Shown piece by piece: positions 34,246 to 41,150 of a stretch of DNA of 51,069 nt. Both the position numbers and the translations under genes were made by a program. This DNA is from Phycisphaerae bacterium (GTDB lineage: Bacteria; Chloroflexota; Anaerolineae; 4572-78; J111): NCBI GenBank assembly GCA_028285035.1, contig JANQQF010000139.1, positions 1 to 51,069 of the forward strand. The letters run 5' to 3'. Within the stretch, counting starts at the first letter, position 1. Each line of letters starts with the position of its first letter. The notes below the pieces were generated by a model that was not told where the DNA came from, did not search any database, and saw nothing but the letters and a program-made list of their open reading frames with translations.

Positions 34246-35211
34246 ATGAATAACGAACCTATTTGGGATGTGGCCCATCTCGGGCACGTCGAGATGCTAA
34301 CACCAAAGCCCGATGAAAGCCTCCACTTTTTTACCGAAATTATGGGAATGAGCGTCAGCGCCACGCAAGACGACTCGGTTTACTTGCGGGCGTATGATGA
34401 CTACGAACATCATACGCTGAAGCTCACCGCAGCCAAGCAGCCAGGCATGAAGCACTTTGCCTGGCGAGCGCGCAGCCCGCAGGCGCTGCAACGCCGGGTC
34501 GAGGCGATTGAGGGCACGGGGCTGGGACACGGCTGGACGGATGGCGATTTGGGGCACGGTCCAGCCTACGGCTTCCATACCCCTGATGGACACAATGTTG
34601 AGATTTACTACGAGACCGAGTGGTATCAGGCAGGCGAGGATGACAAGCCCGCCCTGAAAAATCAGGCCGCTCGATTTCCAGCGAGAGGGGTGAACCTGCG
34701 CCGGATTGACCACCTCAACCTGCTGGCCGTCGATATTCCAGCCATTCGCGATTTTCATACCGATGTCATTGGGGCACGCCTGACCGAAGTCATTACCTTT
34801 AATGATGGGTCAGACAAAGGGGTGTGGTTTTCGGTCAACAACAAATCGTATGATCTGGCTATCACTGAGGATCATACAGGAACGCCCGCCCGTTTCCACC
34901 ACGTGACGTATGCGGTGAACAGCCGTGAAGAGGTGCTGTTGGCTGCCGACATTTGTTTGGAAAATGGGGTGCACATTGAAACCGGCCCCCACAAACACGC
35001 CATTCAGCAAACCTTCTTTCTCTACGTATACGAGCCAGGCGGCAACCGCTTCGAGATCGCGAACACCACCGCCCGTCTCATTATGGCCCCGGATTGGAAA
35101 ACCATTCGTTGGAGTGAAGATGAACGCAAAAAGGGGCAAGCCTGGGGGCTACAAACCATCAAGAGCTTTCATACATATGGAATGCCACCGGTGGAAACGG
35201 ATCACGATTGA
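34246..35211 (+). CDS. Type I extradiol (VOC) dioxygenase
   Basis: A 321-residue two-domain vicinal-oxygen-chelate protein like catechol 2,3-dioxygenases. The N-terminal VOC repeat spans about residues 9-125 (WDVAHLGHVEMLTP ... YGFHTPDGHNVEIYYETEW). The C-terminal catalytic repeat spans about 152-275 and has the Fe(II) triad: IDHLNL (His156), FHHVTYAV (His218 or 219) and NRFEI (Glu270). The spacing matches classical extradiol enzymes such as XylE. It should cleave a catecholic ring next to the diol. GGAG precedes the ATG. The esterase gene begins at the last base of this stop (TGATG), so they are coupled. Confidence 0.92.
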   Translation: MNNEPIWDVAHLGHVEMLTPKPDESLHFFTEIMGMSVSATQDDSVYLRAYDDYEHHTLKLTAAKQPGMKHFAWRARSPQALQRRVEAIEGTGLGHGWTDGDLGHGPAYGFHTPDGHNVEIYYETEWYQAGEDDKPALKNQAARFPARGVNLRRIDHLNLLAVDIPAIRDFHTDVIGARLTEVITFNDGSDKGVWFSVNNKSYDLAITEDHTGTPARFHHVTYAVNSREEVLLAADICLENGVHIETGPHKHAIQQTFFLYVYEPGGNRFEIANTTARLIMAPDWKTIRWSEDERKKGQAWGLQTIKSFHTYGMPPVETDHD

Positions 35212-36137
35212 TGACTATTCAAAAACGGTTTGATCCAAAAGCACATTATACCTATTCGGGGCAGAGCTACCCCGCTGCAAATGCTGATCACATCAAACGC
35301 AAACATCTCGACATCGCCTATGCCACACACTCTGAACGGCAAAAGCTCGACATCTACTTGCCAGATGAGGGGAACGGCCCGTTCCCAGTCATTCTTTTTG
35401 TTCACGGCGGCGCGTTTATGCGCGGGGACAAGAGCGATTATCAAGTTGACCCAGCCCTCATCGGGTTAACCAGAGGGTATGCAGTGGTCGCTACCAACTA
35501 TCGGCTGAGTTGGGAGGCGGTCTTCCCCGCCCTTCTCCACGATGCAAAAGCGGCGGTGCGTTGGGTTCGAGCAAGCGCTGAGCAGTATGGATTTGATCCA
35601 ACCAAAATTGCGGCTTGGGGTGACTCAGCAGGTGGGCATCAAGTGCTAATGCTAGGCGTATCCGCTGGTGTGCCAGAGTTGGAAGATTTGAGTCTGGGAC
35701 ACCCAGAACAATCCTCTGCGGTGCAGGCCGTGGTTGACTGGTATGGTCCCACAAATTTTCTAACGATGGATGAGCAGCTAACGGCAAACGGGCTAACACC
35801 CGCTCCAGGCACAGAGCACAGCGGGGAGCACTCCCCGGAGTCACTCTTGCTTGGTGGCAAGTTGGCCGATGTTCCTGACAAAGTCCAAGCCGCTAATCCC
35901 AAGACGTACGTCAATGAACGCGCTGCGCCGATCTTGATCCAGCACGGTACCAATGACCCTATCGTTCCGTATCAACAGTCCGAATTAATTGCAACCAGGC
36001 TTAGACAAGCGATTGGCGAAGAAAATGTTATCTTGGAGTTGTTAGAAGGGGCAGGGCACGGTGGTCCTGAATTCGAGTCGCCCGAGAATGTCAGCCGGGT
36101 GTTCGATTTTCTGGATGAACGCCTTGGGGTTAGATGA
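35211..36137 (+). CDS. Alpha/beta-hydrolase esterase (HSL/BD-FAE type)
   Basis: A 308-residue alpha/beta hydrolase from ATG 35211; a TTG one codon earlier is also in frame. The oxyanion motif HGGAF is at about residues 65-69, and the nucleophile elbow GDSAGG has Ser139. The acid and base are in ILIQHGTNDPIVPYQQ (Asp near 246) and LLEGAGHGGPEF (His near 282). The N-terminal strand ATHSERQKLDIYLPD is the usual opening of carboxylesterase/BD-FAE-like enzymes. Coupled with the extradiol dioxygenase (TGATG), it may hydrolyse an ester or a ring-cleavage product. Meta-cleavage-product hydrolases are usually of another alpha/beta subgroup, so that reading is not certain. No signal peptide is present. 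Confidence 0.9.
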   Translation: MTIQKRFDPKAHYTYSGQSYPAANADHIKRKHLDIAYATHSERQKLDIYLPDEGNGPFPVILFVHGGAFMRGDKSDYQVDPALIGLTRGYAVVATNYRLSWEAVFPALLHDAKAAVRWVRASAEQYGFDPTKIAAWGDSAGGHQVLMLGVSAGVPELEDLSLGHPEQSSAVQAVVDWYGPTNFLTMDEQLTANGLTPAPGTEHSGEHSPESLLLGGKLADVPDKVQAANPKTYVNERAAPILIQHGTNDPIVPYQQSELIATRLRQAIGEENVILELLEGAGHGGPEFESPENVSRVFDFLDERLGVR

Positions 36138-36162
36138 CATTAAATCATCTACAATTTTGGAC

Positions 36163-36196
36163 TGTTGGGTGAAGCGATTTCAGGCTTCATCCAACA
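36163..36196. terminator. Hairpin between convergent esterase and TetR genes
   Basis: TGTTGGGTGAAGC (36163-36175) and GCTTCATCCAACA (36184-36196) pair over 13 bases with one mismatch and an eight-base loop. The right arm lies in the last codons of the TetR gene. Position between two convergent genes suggests a two-way transcript end, though the following U-runs are short. Confidence 0.55.
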
Positions 36197-36734
36197 ACTT
36201 TAGAACCCGTACATAAAGTTGTTCCCGCAAATCGGCAGGAATGGGTGTATTGTCGATCAATTCGGTATACAAAATACCATCCGCGATAAACCGGACCATC
36301 GTGGCTGTCACCACATCTAGCCCATCTTCTTCGGTCCGCTTCTGCCAAGACTGAAATCGATTAGGTTTTGGTTCGTCATTTCCTTCGTTCAAATAACTTA
36401 ACAAAAATGGGCTAATTTTTGTATCAAAGTGATGTTCTGAGCCAAGCACTGTTTTTGCATATGCCCGGGTCAGCACACCATCCCCTTGATCATCATCAGC
36501 CGCCATCTCATTTTCGACTCGGGCCTCAAACTGCTCAATCGCATCCTGGGCCGCCGCTTGTAGCAGCGCGGTTTTCGACTCGAAGTGATGCATTAAGCCC
36601 CCTTTGCTTACCTCTGCCAACTCGGCCACTTTATCGAGGCTAAAGTTCGTCAAATAGCCCCCTTCATTTAACAACTGATGTGTGGCCTCAATGATTTTTT
36701 TCCGCTTCAATTCCGGTTTGCGTTCACGTTTCAT
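36180..36734 (-). CDS. TetR-family repressor
   Basis: A 184-residue TetR regulator from ATG 36734; a TTG seven codons upstream is also open. The N-terminal HTH is clear: KRKKIIEATHQLLNEGGYLTNFSLDKVAELAEVSKGGLMHHFESKTALLQA (about residues 11-60), including the signature VSKGGLMHHFESK. The C-terminal ligand domain is the variable TetR_C type, with a dimer helix TATMVRFIADGILYTELIDN. A perfect 20-bp palindrome lies 26 bases upstream of its start, between it and the divergent MttB-family gene. So it most likely represses itself and that operon until a methylated substrate or product binds. Confidence 0.93.
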   Translation of the reverse strand: MKRERKPELKRKKIIEATHQLLNEGGYLTNFSLDKVAELAEVSKGGLMHHFESKTALLQAAAQDAIEQFEARVENEMAADDDQGDGVLTRAYAKTVLGSEHHFDTKISPFLLSYLNEGNDEPKPNRFQSWQKRTEEDGLDVVTATMVRFIADGILYTELIDNTPIPADLREQLYVRVLKLLDEA

Positions 36735-36760
36735 TTGTGGTAACCTGTCTATCAATTCAC

Positions 36761-36780
36761 TACCGACTAATTAGTCGGTA
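36761..36780. promoter_or_regulatory. Perfect 20-bp palindrome, probable TetR operator
   Basis: TACCGACTAATTAGTCGGTA is identical to its reverse complement. It lies between the divergent TetR start (36734) and the MttB-family start (36836). The ACCGACT...AGTCGGT half-site arrangement is typical of TetR-family operators. No second copy was seen in the window. No good -35/-10 pair was identified for either direction. Confidence 0.82.
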
Positions 36781-36835
36781 AGCAATGCTCAAAATTTTTT
36801 GACGATTTGTTTGAAAAAATTTCAATGGAGAACCT

Positions 36836-38386
36836 ATGCCCCGCGCTCGCAAACGTCGTCGATCTTCCGACAAACAAAATCGCAAGCAATCGCCGTATCT
36901 CAACATAACATATCAACAGGAAACACGCAATCCCTGGCCGCCGATGGAGATTGCTTCGGCGGAGCAGGTTGCGCAAATCCACGACGCCTCGATGCACATT
37001 TTGGAGAACACGGGCATCCGCTTTATGGATGAAGAGGCAATGGATTTGTGGGAAAAGGCGGGAGCCAAAGTCGACCGAGCCACCCAGCACATCTGGCCTG
37101 ACCGAGGTTTGATCGCTGAGTTGGTCGACAAAGCCCCTGCCAGCTTCACCTGGCAAGCCCGTAATCCAGCCCGCAATCGGTTTCTCGGCGAAAATTCGAT
37201 CAATAACTTTCCCCCAGCCGGGATGGTCTTTATCCGCGATTGTGAACGCGGTCGTCGCCCTGGCACGCGGGATGATCTTATCACCCTGACTAAGTTGAAC
37301 CAAATGACAAATGTGATGCACTTTGCTCCCTTTCTTGGCTTGGTTATGCACGATGTTCCCGTTAACGAAAAGCATATGCAGCACTTCCTTCTTGGCGCAA
37401 CGCTGACCGACAAGGTCTTGATGGGCACCACCCACGGTCGGGTCATCACCCAAGATGTGATTGATATGGCCAAGATTATCTTTGGGGGCGAGGAAAATGT
37501 GCCCGATATCGGGCCGATTACAGGCGGAATTATCAATGTCAACAGCCCGCTGGTTTATGATGATCGGATGCTTGGCGGAATGATGACGATGGCCAAACAC
37601 GGCCAAGTCACGGTCGTGACGCCGTTTATCTTGGCCGGGGCCATGAGTCCGGTCACAGTCGCTGCGGCGGTGGCTCAGCAGAATGCCGAGGCTCTGGCGG
37701 GGGTGGCTCTGCTCCAACTCGTTCGGCCTGGGGCACCTGCCATCTATGGCGGCTTCACCACCAATGTCGATATGAAAAGTGGGGCCCCTGCCTTTGGCAC
37801 GCCAGAGGGGGCGTGGGCCTTGCTAATCGGAGCGCAACTGGCCCGCCACTACGGCCTACCCTATCGCGGCAGCGGTGCCCTCAACACCGCCAACATCCCC
37901 GATGCTCAAGCCGCTGCCGAGACCCAATGGTCGTTATGGCCCTGCATTCTATCTCACACCAACTTTATCGCCCACTCCGTCGGCTGGCTGGAGTCAGGGC
38001 TAACCGTTTCGCTGGAAAAGTATGTAATGGATGTGGAAAGTGTGGCCATGATGCAGCATTTCTTACAGGGTCCAACGTGGGACAACGATGCCTTCGCGCT
38101 CGACTCTATCCACGAGGTCGGCCCAGCCGGTCATCATTTTGGCACAATGCACACCCAAAAACGTTACGAAAGCGCTTTCTACCCCGCTTTCCTGCATGAC
38201 CGCCGCAATCTCGGCACATGGCAAGAGGCTGGGGCCGAAGACATCGTACAGCGGGCCAATCATTTGTGGAAAAAGATCATTCGCGAGTATGAAAAACCAC
38301 CAATGGATCAGGCCATTGAAGAGGCATTAACCGATTTCATCGCCCGCCGTACGCGTGAGTTGGAAAATGTGGATTTGTATGATTAA
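36836..38386 (+). CDS. Trimethylamine-methyltransferase (MttB) family protein, non-pyrrolysine type
   Basis: A 516-residue MttB-superfamily protein with an extra basic tail at the N-terminus (about 20 residues). Typical stretches are ILENTGIRFMDEEAMDLWEKAGAKV, PASFTWQARNP, FGGEENVPDIGPITGGIINVNSPLVYDDRMLGGM, PFILAGAMSPVTVAAAVAQQNAEALAGVALLQLVRPGAPAIYGGF, and PYRGSGALNTANIPDAQAAAETQW. There is no in-frame amber codon, so it lacks the pyrrolysine of true MttB and groups with homologs such as MtgB and MtpB, which demethylate quaternary amines. The usual partner corrinoid protein is not in the window. GGAG precedes the ATG. It shares a divergent promoter region with the TetR gene and is followed by an FAD/GcvT fusion, suggesting betaine or methylamine breakdown. 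Confidence 0.92.
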   Translation: MPRARKRRRSSDKQNRKQSPYLNITYQQETRNPWPPMEIASAEQVAQIHDASMHILENTGIRFMDEEAMDLWEKAGAKVDRATQHIWPDRGLIAELVDKAPASFTWQARNPARNRFLGENSINNFPPAGMVFIRDCERGRRPGTRDDLITLTKLNQMTNVMHFAPFLGLVMHDVPVNEKHMQHFLLGATLTDKVLMGTTHGRVITQDVIDMAKIIFGGEENVPDIGPITGGIINVNSPLVYDDRMLGGMMTMAKHGQVTVVTPFILAGAMSPVTVAAAVAQQNAEALAGVALLQLVRPGAPAIYGGFTTNVDMKSGAPAFGTPEGAWALLIGAQLARHYGLPYRGSGALNTANIPDAQAAAETQWSLWPCILSHTNFIAHSVGWLESGLTVSLEKYVMDVESVAMMQHFLQGPTWDNDAFALDSIHEVGPAGHHFGTMHTQKRYESAFYPAFLHDRRNLGTWQEAGAEDIVQRANHLWKKIIREYEKPPMDQAIEEALTDFIARRTRELENVDLYD

Positions 38387-38516
38387 GCGATTAATCTAAA
38401 AATGTAGCGCAGGTTGCCAATCTGCTTATCAAAAAATGGGGTAGTTTAGGCCAGACGTCATTTTTTTACTAGCCACTACCCACCAATCACTATCCACTGT
38501 TTTTAAGGAGAACACC

Positions 38517-40976
38517 ATGACAAAAAAAGCACAAACGGTAATTATTGGCGCTGGGATTGTCGGGGTCAGCGTCGCGTATCACCTAGCCCAGAGGGGGGTG
38601 AAGGACATCATCCTGCTGGACAAGGGCGATCTGGACCACAACCCTGGTTCAACCTCACACGCGCCGGGGGGGCTGCGAACGCTCACCGTATCGGACTTTT
38701 TTACTCGGCTGGGCTACGCCTCACGGCAAGTGTATGACAAATTGCCATTGGCGATCGAAGGGCAAGAGCAATTCTTCCGCACTGGCTTTGTCCAGGTGGC
38801 CAACACGGTCGAGCGGTTTGACAGCTACAAACGTATCCAGGAAATGGGGATGACCCACGGGATCGAAGCCCACCTACTCAGCCCAAAGGAAGTGCAAGAT
38901 AAGCTCCCGATGATTGATCCAAGTACAATTTATGGGGGGATGTTTGTGCCCAGTTCAGGGGTGATTAAGACCAGCCTATTGGCAACCTCAATGCGGCGGG
39001 AGGCTGAAAAGTCAGGAGCTGTTGAGTCGTATGGCGACACATTGGTCACTGAAGTGATTGCTGAGGGCGGTGTGGTCAAGGGGGTATTAACCGACAACCC
39101 TGAAATGCCACAGATTGATTGTGAGCGCGTGGTTTTGTGCAGCAACATCTGGGCACCTGTTCTATGCGAAAAACTTGGTGTATCAATGCCCTTATATCCC
39201 GGCGAACACCAATACATCTTCACTGAGCCAACCCCGGTGGTCGATCCCTTCAAGCACGTCGAGGCCGACATTCCAGTCGTTACAATGGATGACATTTCGG
39301 TCTACTTCCGCCAACACGATGACCGCATTGGTATCGGTAGCTATCATCACGAAGCTCGGCTCGTTGATCCCGAAGCGATTATTCGCAAAGATGCCAAGCT
39401 CCCTTTCACCCCCGATGACTTCACCGAGGCTTGGGCCTTGATGCAGCATCATATGCCTGTTTTGAACGACACCAAGGTCTCCCACGGCTTTAACGGCATG
39501 TTCGCCTTCACGGTTGACCATTACCCGATTGTGGGCGAGTCTTATGTGAAGGGCTTCTGGACCTCGGTCGGGATGTGGTTGTCATACGCCAGTGAGGCTG
39601 GGCGTGTGCTCGCCAGATGGATGGAGACGGGCGATCCCGGGATGGATATGAGCTATGCTGACATTCATCGCTTCCACCCCCATCAAATGAACGACGTCTT
39701 TTTACGCCGCCAGAGCAAATATTACTACGAAATCGGCTTTGATATTTTGCATCCCAATGAAGTCGCGTCCAGCGTCCGCAACCTACGTTTTGCCCCGCAT
39801 CACAGCCGCATGGAGGCTTTGGGTGGCGAATTTATTCCGATGGCTGGGGTTGAGTCACCGTGGTACTACCAGTCAAATGAGAAGCTGATCGAGAAATATG
39901 GCGACAGCTTCCCCCATCGCACCGGCTATGATGGAACCGGCTGGTCACCGATCATCGGTTGCGAACATTTGGCCGTGCGGGAGAGCGTTGGTCTGATGGA
40001 TTGGGGCGCAGCGATTGGGCCGATTGAGATTTCAGGACCGGGCGCGTTGGATTACCTCAACTACATTTGTTGTGGTCAGATGGACATCCCCCACGGGGCC
40101 ATCAAATACACCCTATTGCTTACGACTATTGGTACGGTAAAGCGCGATTTGACCGTGGTCCGCCTCGATGACGACCGCTTCTGGATTATGACGGGCAAAG
40201 GCAATATGCCCGCTGAGTTAGCCTGGATCCGCCAATTCCTGCCCGATGATGGTTCGGTGACCTTGACCGAACGGGCCGAGGAATTCACCTCGCTGGCCTT
40301 GTGGGGACCGAATGCCCGTAAAGTGTTAGCCAAGGTGACCAACGCCGATCTCTCCAACAACGCCTTCCCCTACTACACCGCCCAGGACATCGATGTTGGA
40401 ATGGCTCCAGCCAAAGTCTTCCGCATCTCCTACGCCGGTGAACAGGGCTACGAAATCTACGCGCCGGTCTCCTTCGGGATGCACCTGTGGGACATCATTA
40501 TGGACGCGGGTGTGGAGTTTGACATCGCCCCAATTGGGATCGCGGCCTTGTTCTCACTGCGCGTCGAAAAAGGCTATGTCCTCACTGGCCCCGATGTCAG
40601 CGTCAAGCACACGCCCTACGAGTCAGGAATGGGTTGGCTGGTCGCCACCGACAAGCCTGACTTTGTCGGCAAAACGGCCTTGACCAAGGCCAAAACGGCT
40701 GGGGATAAAAAGAAAATGGTCACGATGACCTTTGATGATCCAAACGCCATCATGTACGGCTACGAGCCTGTGATGGATGGCGATAACGTTGTCGGACACA
40801 TCGGCTCTGGCGAGTACGGTTACTCCGTTGGCAAGTTCATCGCCACAGCATGGCTTGATCCCGAGTATGCTAAGGAGGGGACTGAATTGCGTGTACGGTA
40901 TACGGGCAACTTTTATGATGGCGTTGTATCGAAGCGAGTGCAGTATGATCCAAAGGGTGAGCGGATGAAGGGGTAG
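38517..40976 (+). CDS. FAD-dependent demethylase fused to GcvT domain (DMGDH/SarDH-like)
   Basis: An 819-residue fusion. The N-terminal DAO-type FAD domain opens with TVIIGAGIVGVSVAYHLAQRG (GxGxxG) and contains GSTSHAPGGLRT. Its His48 fits the site where FAD is covalently bound in dimethylglycine and sarcosine dehydrogenases. VDHYPIVGES near residue 340 closes this part. The C-terminal ~370 residues are a GcvT/aminomethyltransferase fold (DWGAAIGPIEISGPGALDYLNY, SYAGEQGYEIYAPV, RVEKGYVLTGPDVSVKHTPYESGMGWLV) ending in a GCV_T C-barrel. It should oxidise an N-methyl group and hand the one-carbon unit to tetrahydrofolate. AAGGAG precedes the ATG, 130 bases after the MttB-family gene, supporting one operon. 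Confidence 0.94.
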   Translation: MTKKAQTVIIGAGIVGVSVAYHLAQRGVKDIILLDKGDLDHNPGSTSHAPGGLRTLTVSDFFTRLGYASRQVYDKLPLAIEGQEQFFRTGFVQVANTVERFDSYKRIQEMGMTHGIEAHLLSPKEVQDKLPMIDPSTIYGGMFVPSSGVIKTSLLATSMRREAEKSGAVESYGDTLVTEVIAEGGVVKGVLTDNPEMPQIDCERVVLCSNIWAPVLCEKLGVSMPLYPGEHQYIFTEPTPVVDPFKHVEADIPVVTMDDISVYFRQHDDRIGIGSYHHEARLVDPEAIIRKDAKLPFTPDDFTEAWALMQHHMPVLNDTKVSHGFNGMFAFTVDHYPIVGESYVKGFWTSVGMWLSYASEAGRVLARWMETGDPGMDMSYADIHRFHPHQMNDVFLRRQSKYYYEIGFDILHPNEVASSVRNLRFAPHHSRMEALGGEFIPMAGVESPWYYQSNEKLIEKYGDSFPHRTGYDGTGWSPIIGCEHLAVRESVGLMDWGAAIGPIEISGPGALDYLNYICCGQMDIPHGAIKYTLLLTTIGTVKRDLTVVRLDDDRFWIMTGKGNMPAELAWIRQFLPDDGSVTLTERAEEFTSLALWGPNARKVLAKVTNADLSNNAFPYYTAQDIDVGMAPAKVFRISYAGEQGYEIYAPVSFGMHLWDIIMDAGVEFDIAPIGIAALFSLRVEKGYVLTGPDVSVKHTPYESGMGWLVATDKPDFVGKTALTKAKTAGDKKKMVTMTFDDPNAIMYGYEPVMDGDNVVGHIGSGEYGYSVGKFIATAWLDPEYAKEGTELRVRYTGNFYDGVVSKRVQYDPKGERMKG

Positions 40977-40982
40977 GAGGTA

Positions 40983-41130
40983 CGTAGATTGAAATCTACG
41001 GCTAGGAAGAAGTCTGTTAGAAACAGACTAAACCAAATGTCTAACCTGATAAAATCAGGTTTAATGTATTAGCAGCAGAATTCATTCTGTTGCATCCAAC
41101 AAAAAAGGGACTGGCCAGAAAACCAGTCCC
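40983..41130. repeat. Array of five short hairpins at about 30-bp spacing
   Basis: Four hairpins with 6-8 bp perfect stems and 2-3 base loops follow each other: CGTAGATT/AATCTACG (40983-41000), AGTCTGTT/AACAGACT (41011-41029), AACCTGAT/ATCAGGTT (41043-41061) and CAGAAT/ATTCTG (41076-41089, extendable to 72-93). A fifth, GGGACTGG/CCAGTCCC (41107-41130), serves as the terminator of the leftward gene. Centres are 28-36 bases apart. The stems differ in sequence, so this is not a CRISPR array or a simple tandem repeat. Confidence 0.85.
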
Positions 41131-41135
41131 CTTTT
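41103..41135 (-). terminator. Rho-independent terminator of the HerA-like gene
   Basis: Reading leftward, GGGGACTGG and CCAGTCCC form a stem around an eight-base loop, followed by TTTTTT. It begins 16 bases after the stop of the gene at 41151. Its arms also form the last hairpin of the array at 40983-41130. Confidence 0.88.
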
Positions 41136-41150
41136 AATTTAAAGCTATAC

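Noticed and set aside
35208..35210. TTG start of the esterase
   Set aside because: The adjacent ATG at 35211 is in frame and gives the TGATG overlap typical of coupled genes.
36767..37717. A 316-residue open frame on the minus strand within the MttB-family gene
   Set aside because: It is a shadow of the plus-strand gene: no ribosome site, repetitive His-rich composition, and no family resemblance. The plus frame is a clear MttB-family protein.
36836..38386. Pyrrolysine-containing MttB
   Set aside because: There is no in-frame TAG, and the protein is full length without one.
40983..41130. CRISPR array
   Set aside because: Spacing is about 30 bases, but the stems are all different in sequence. 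No repeat/spacer structure or cas gene is present.
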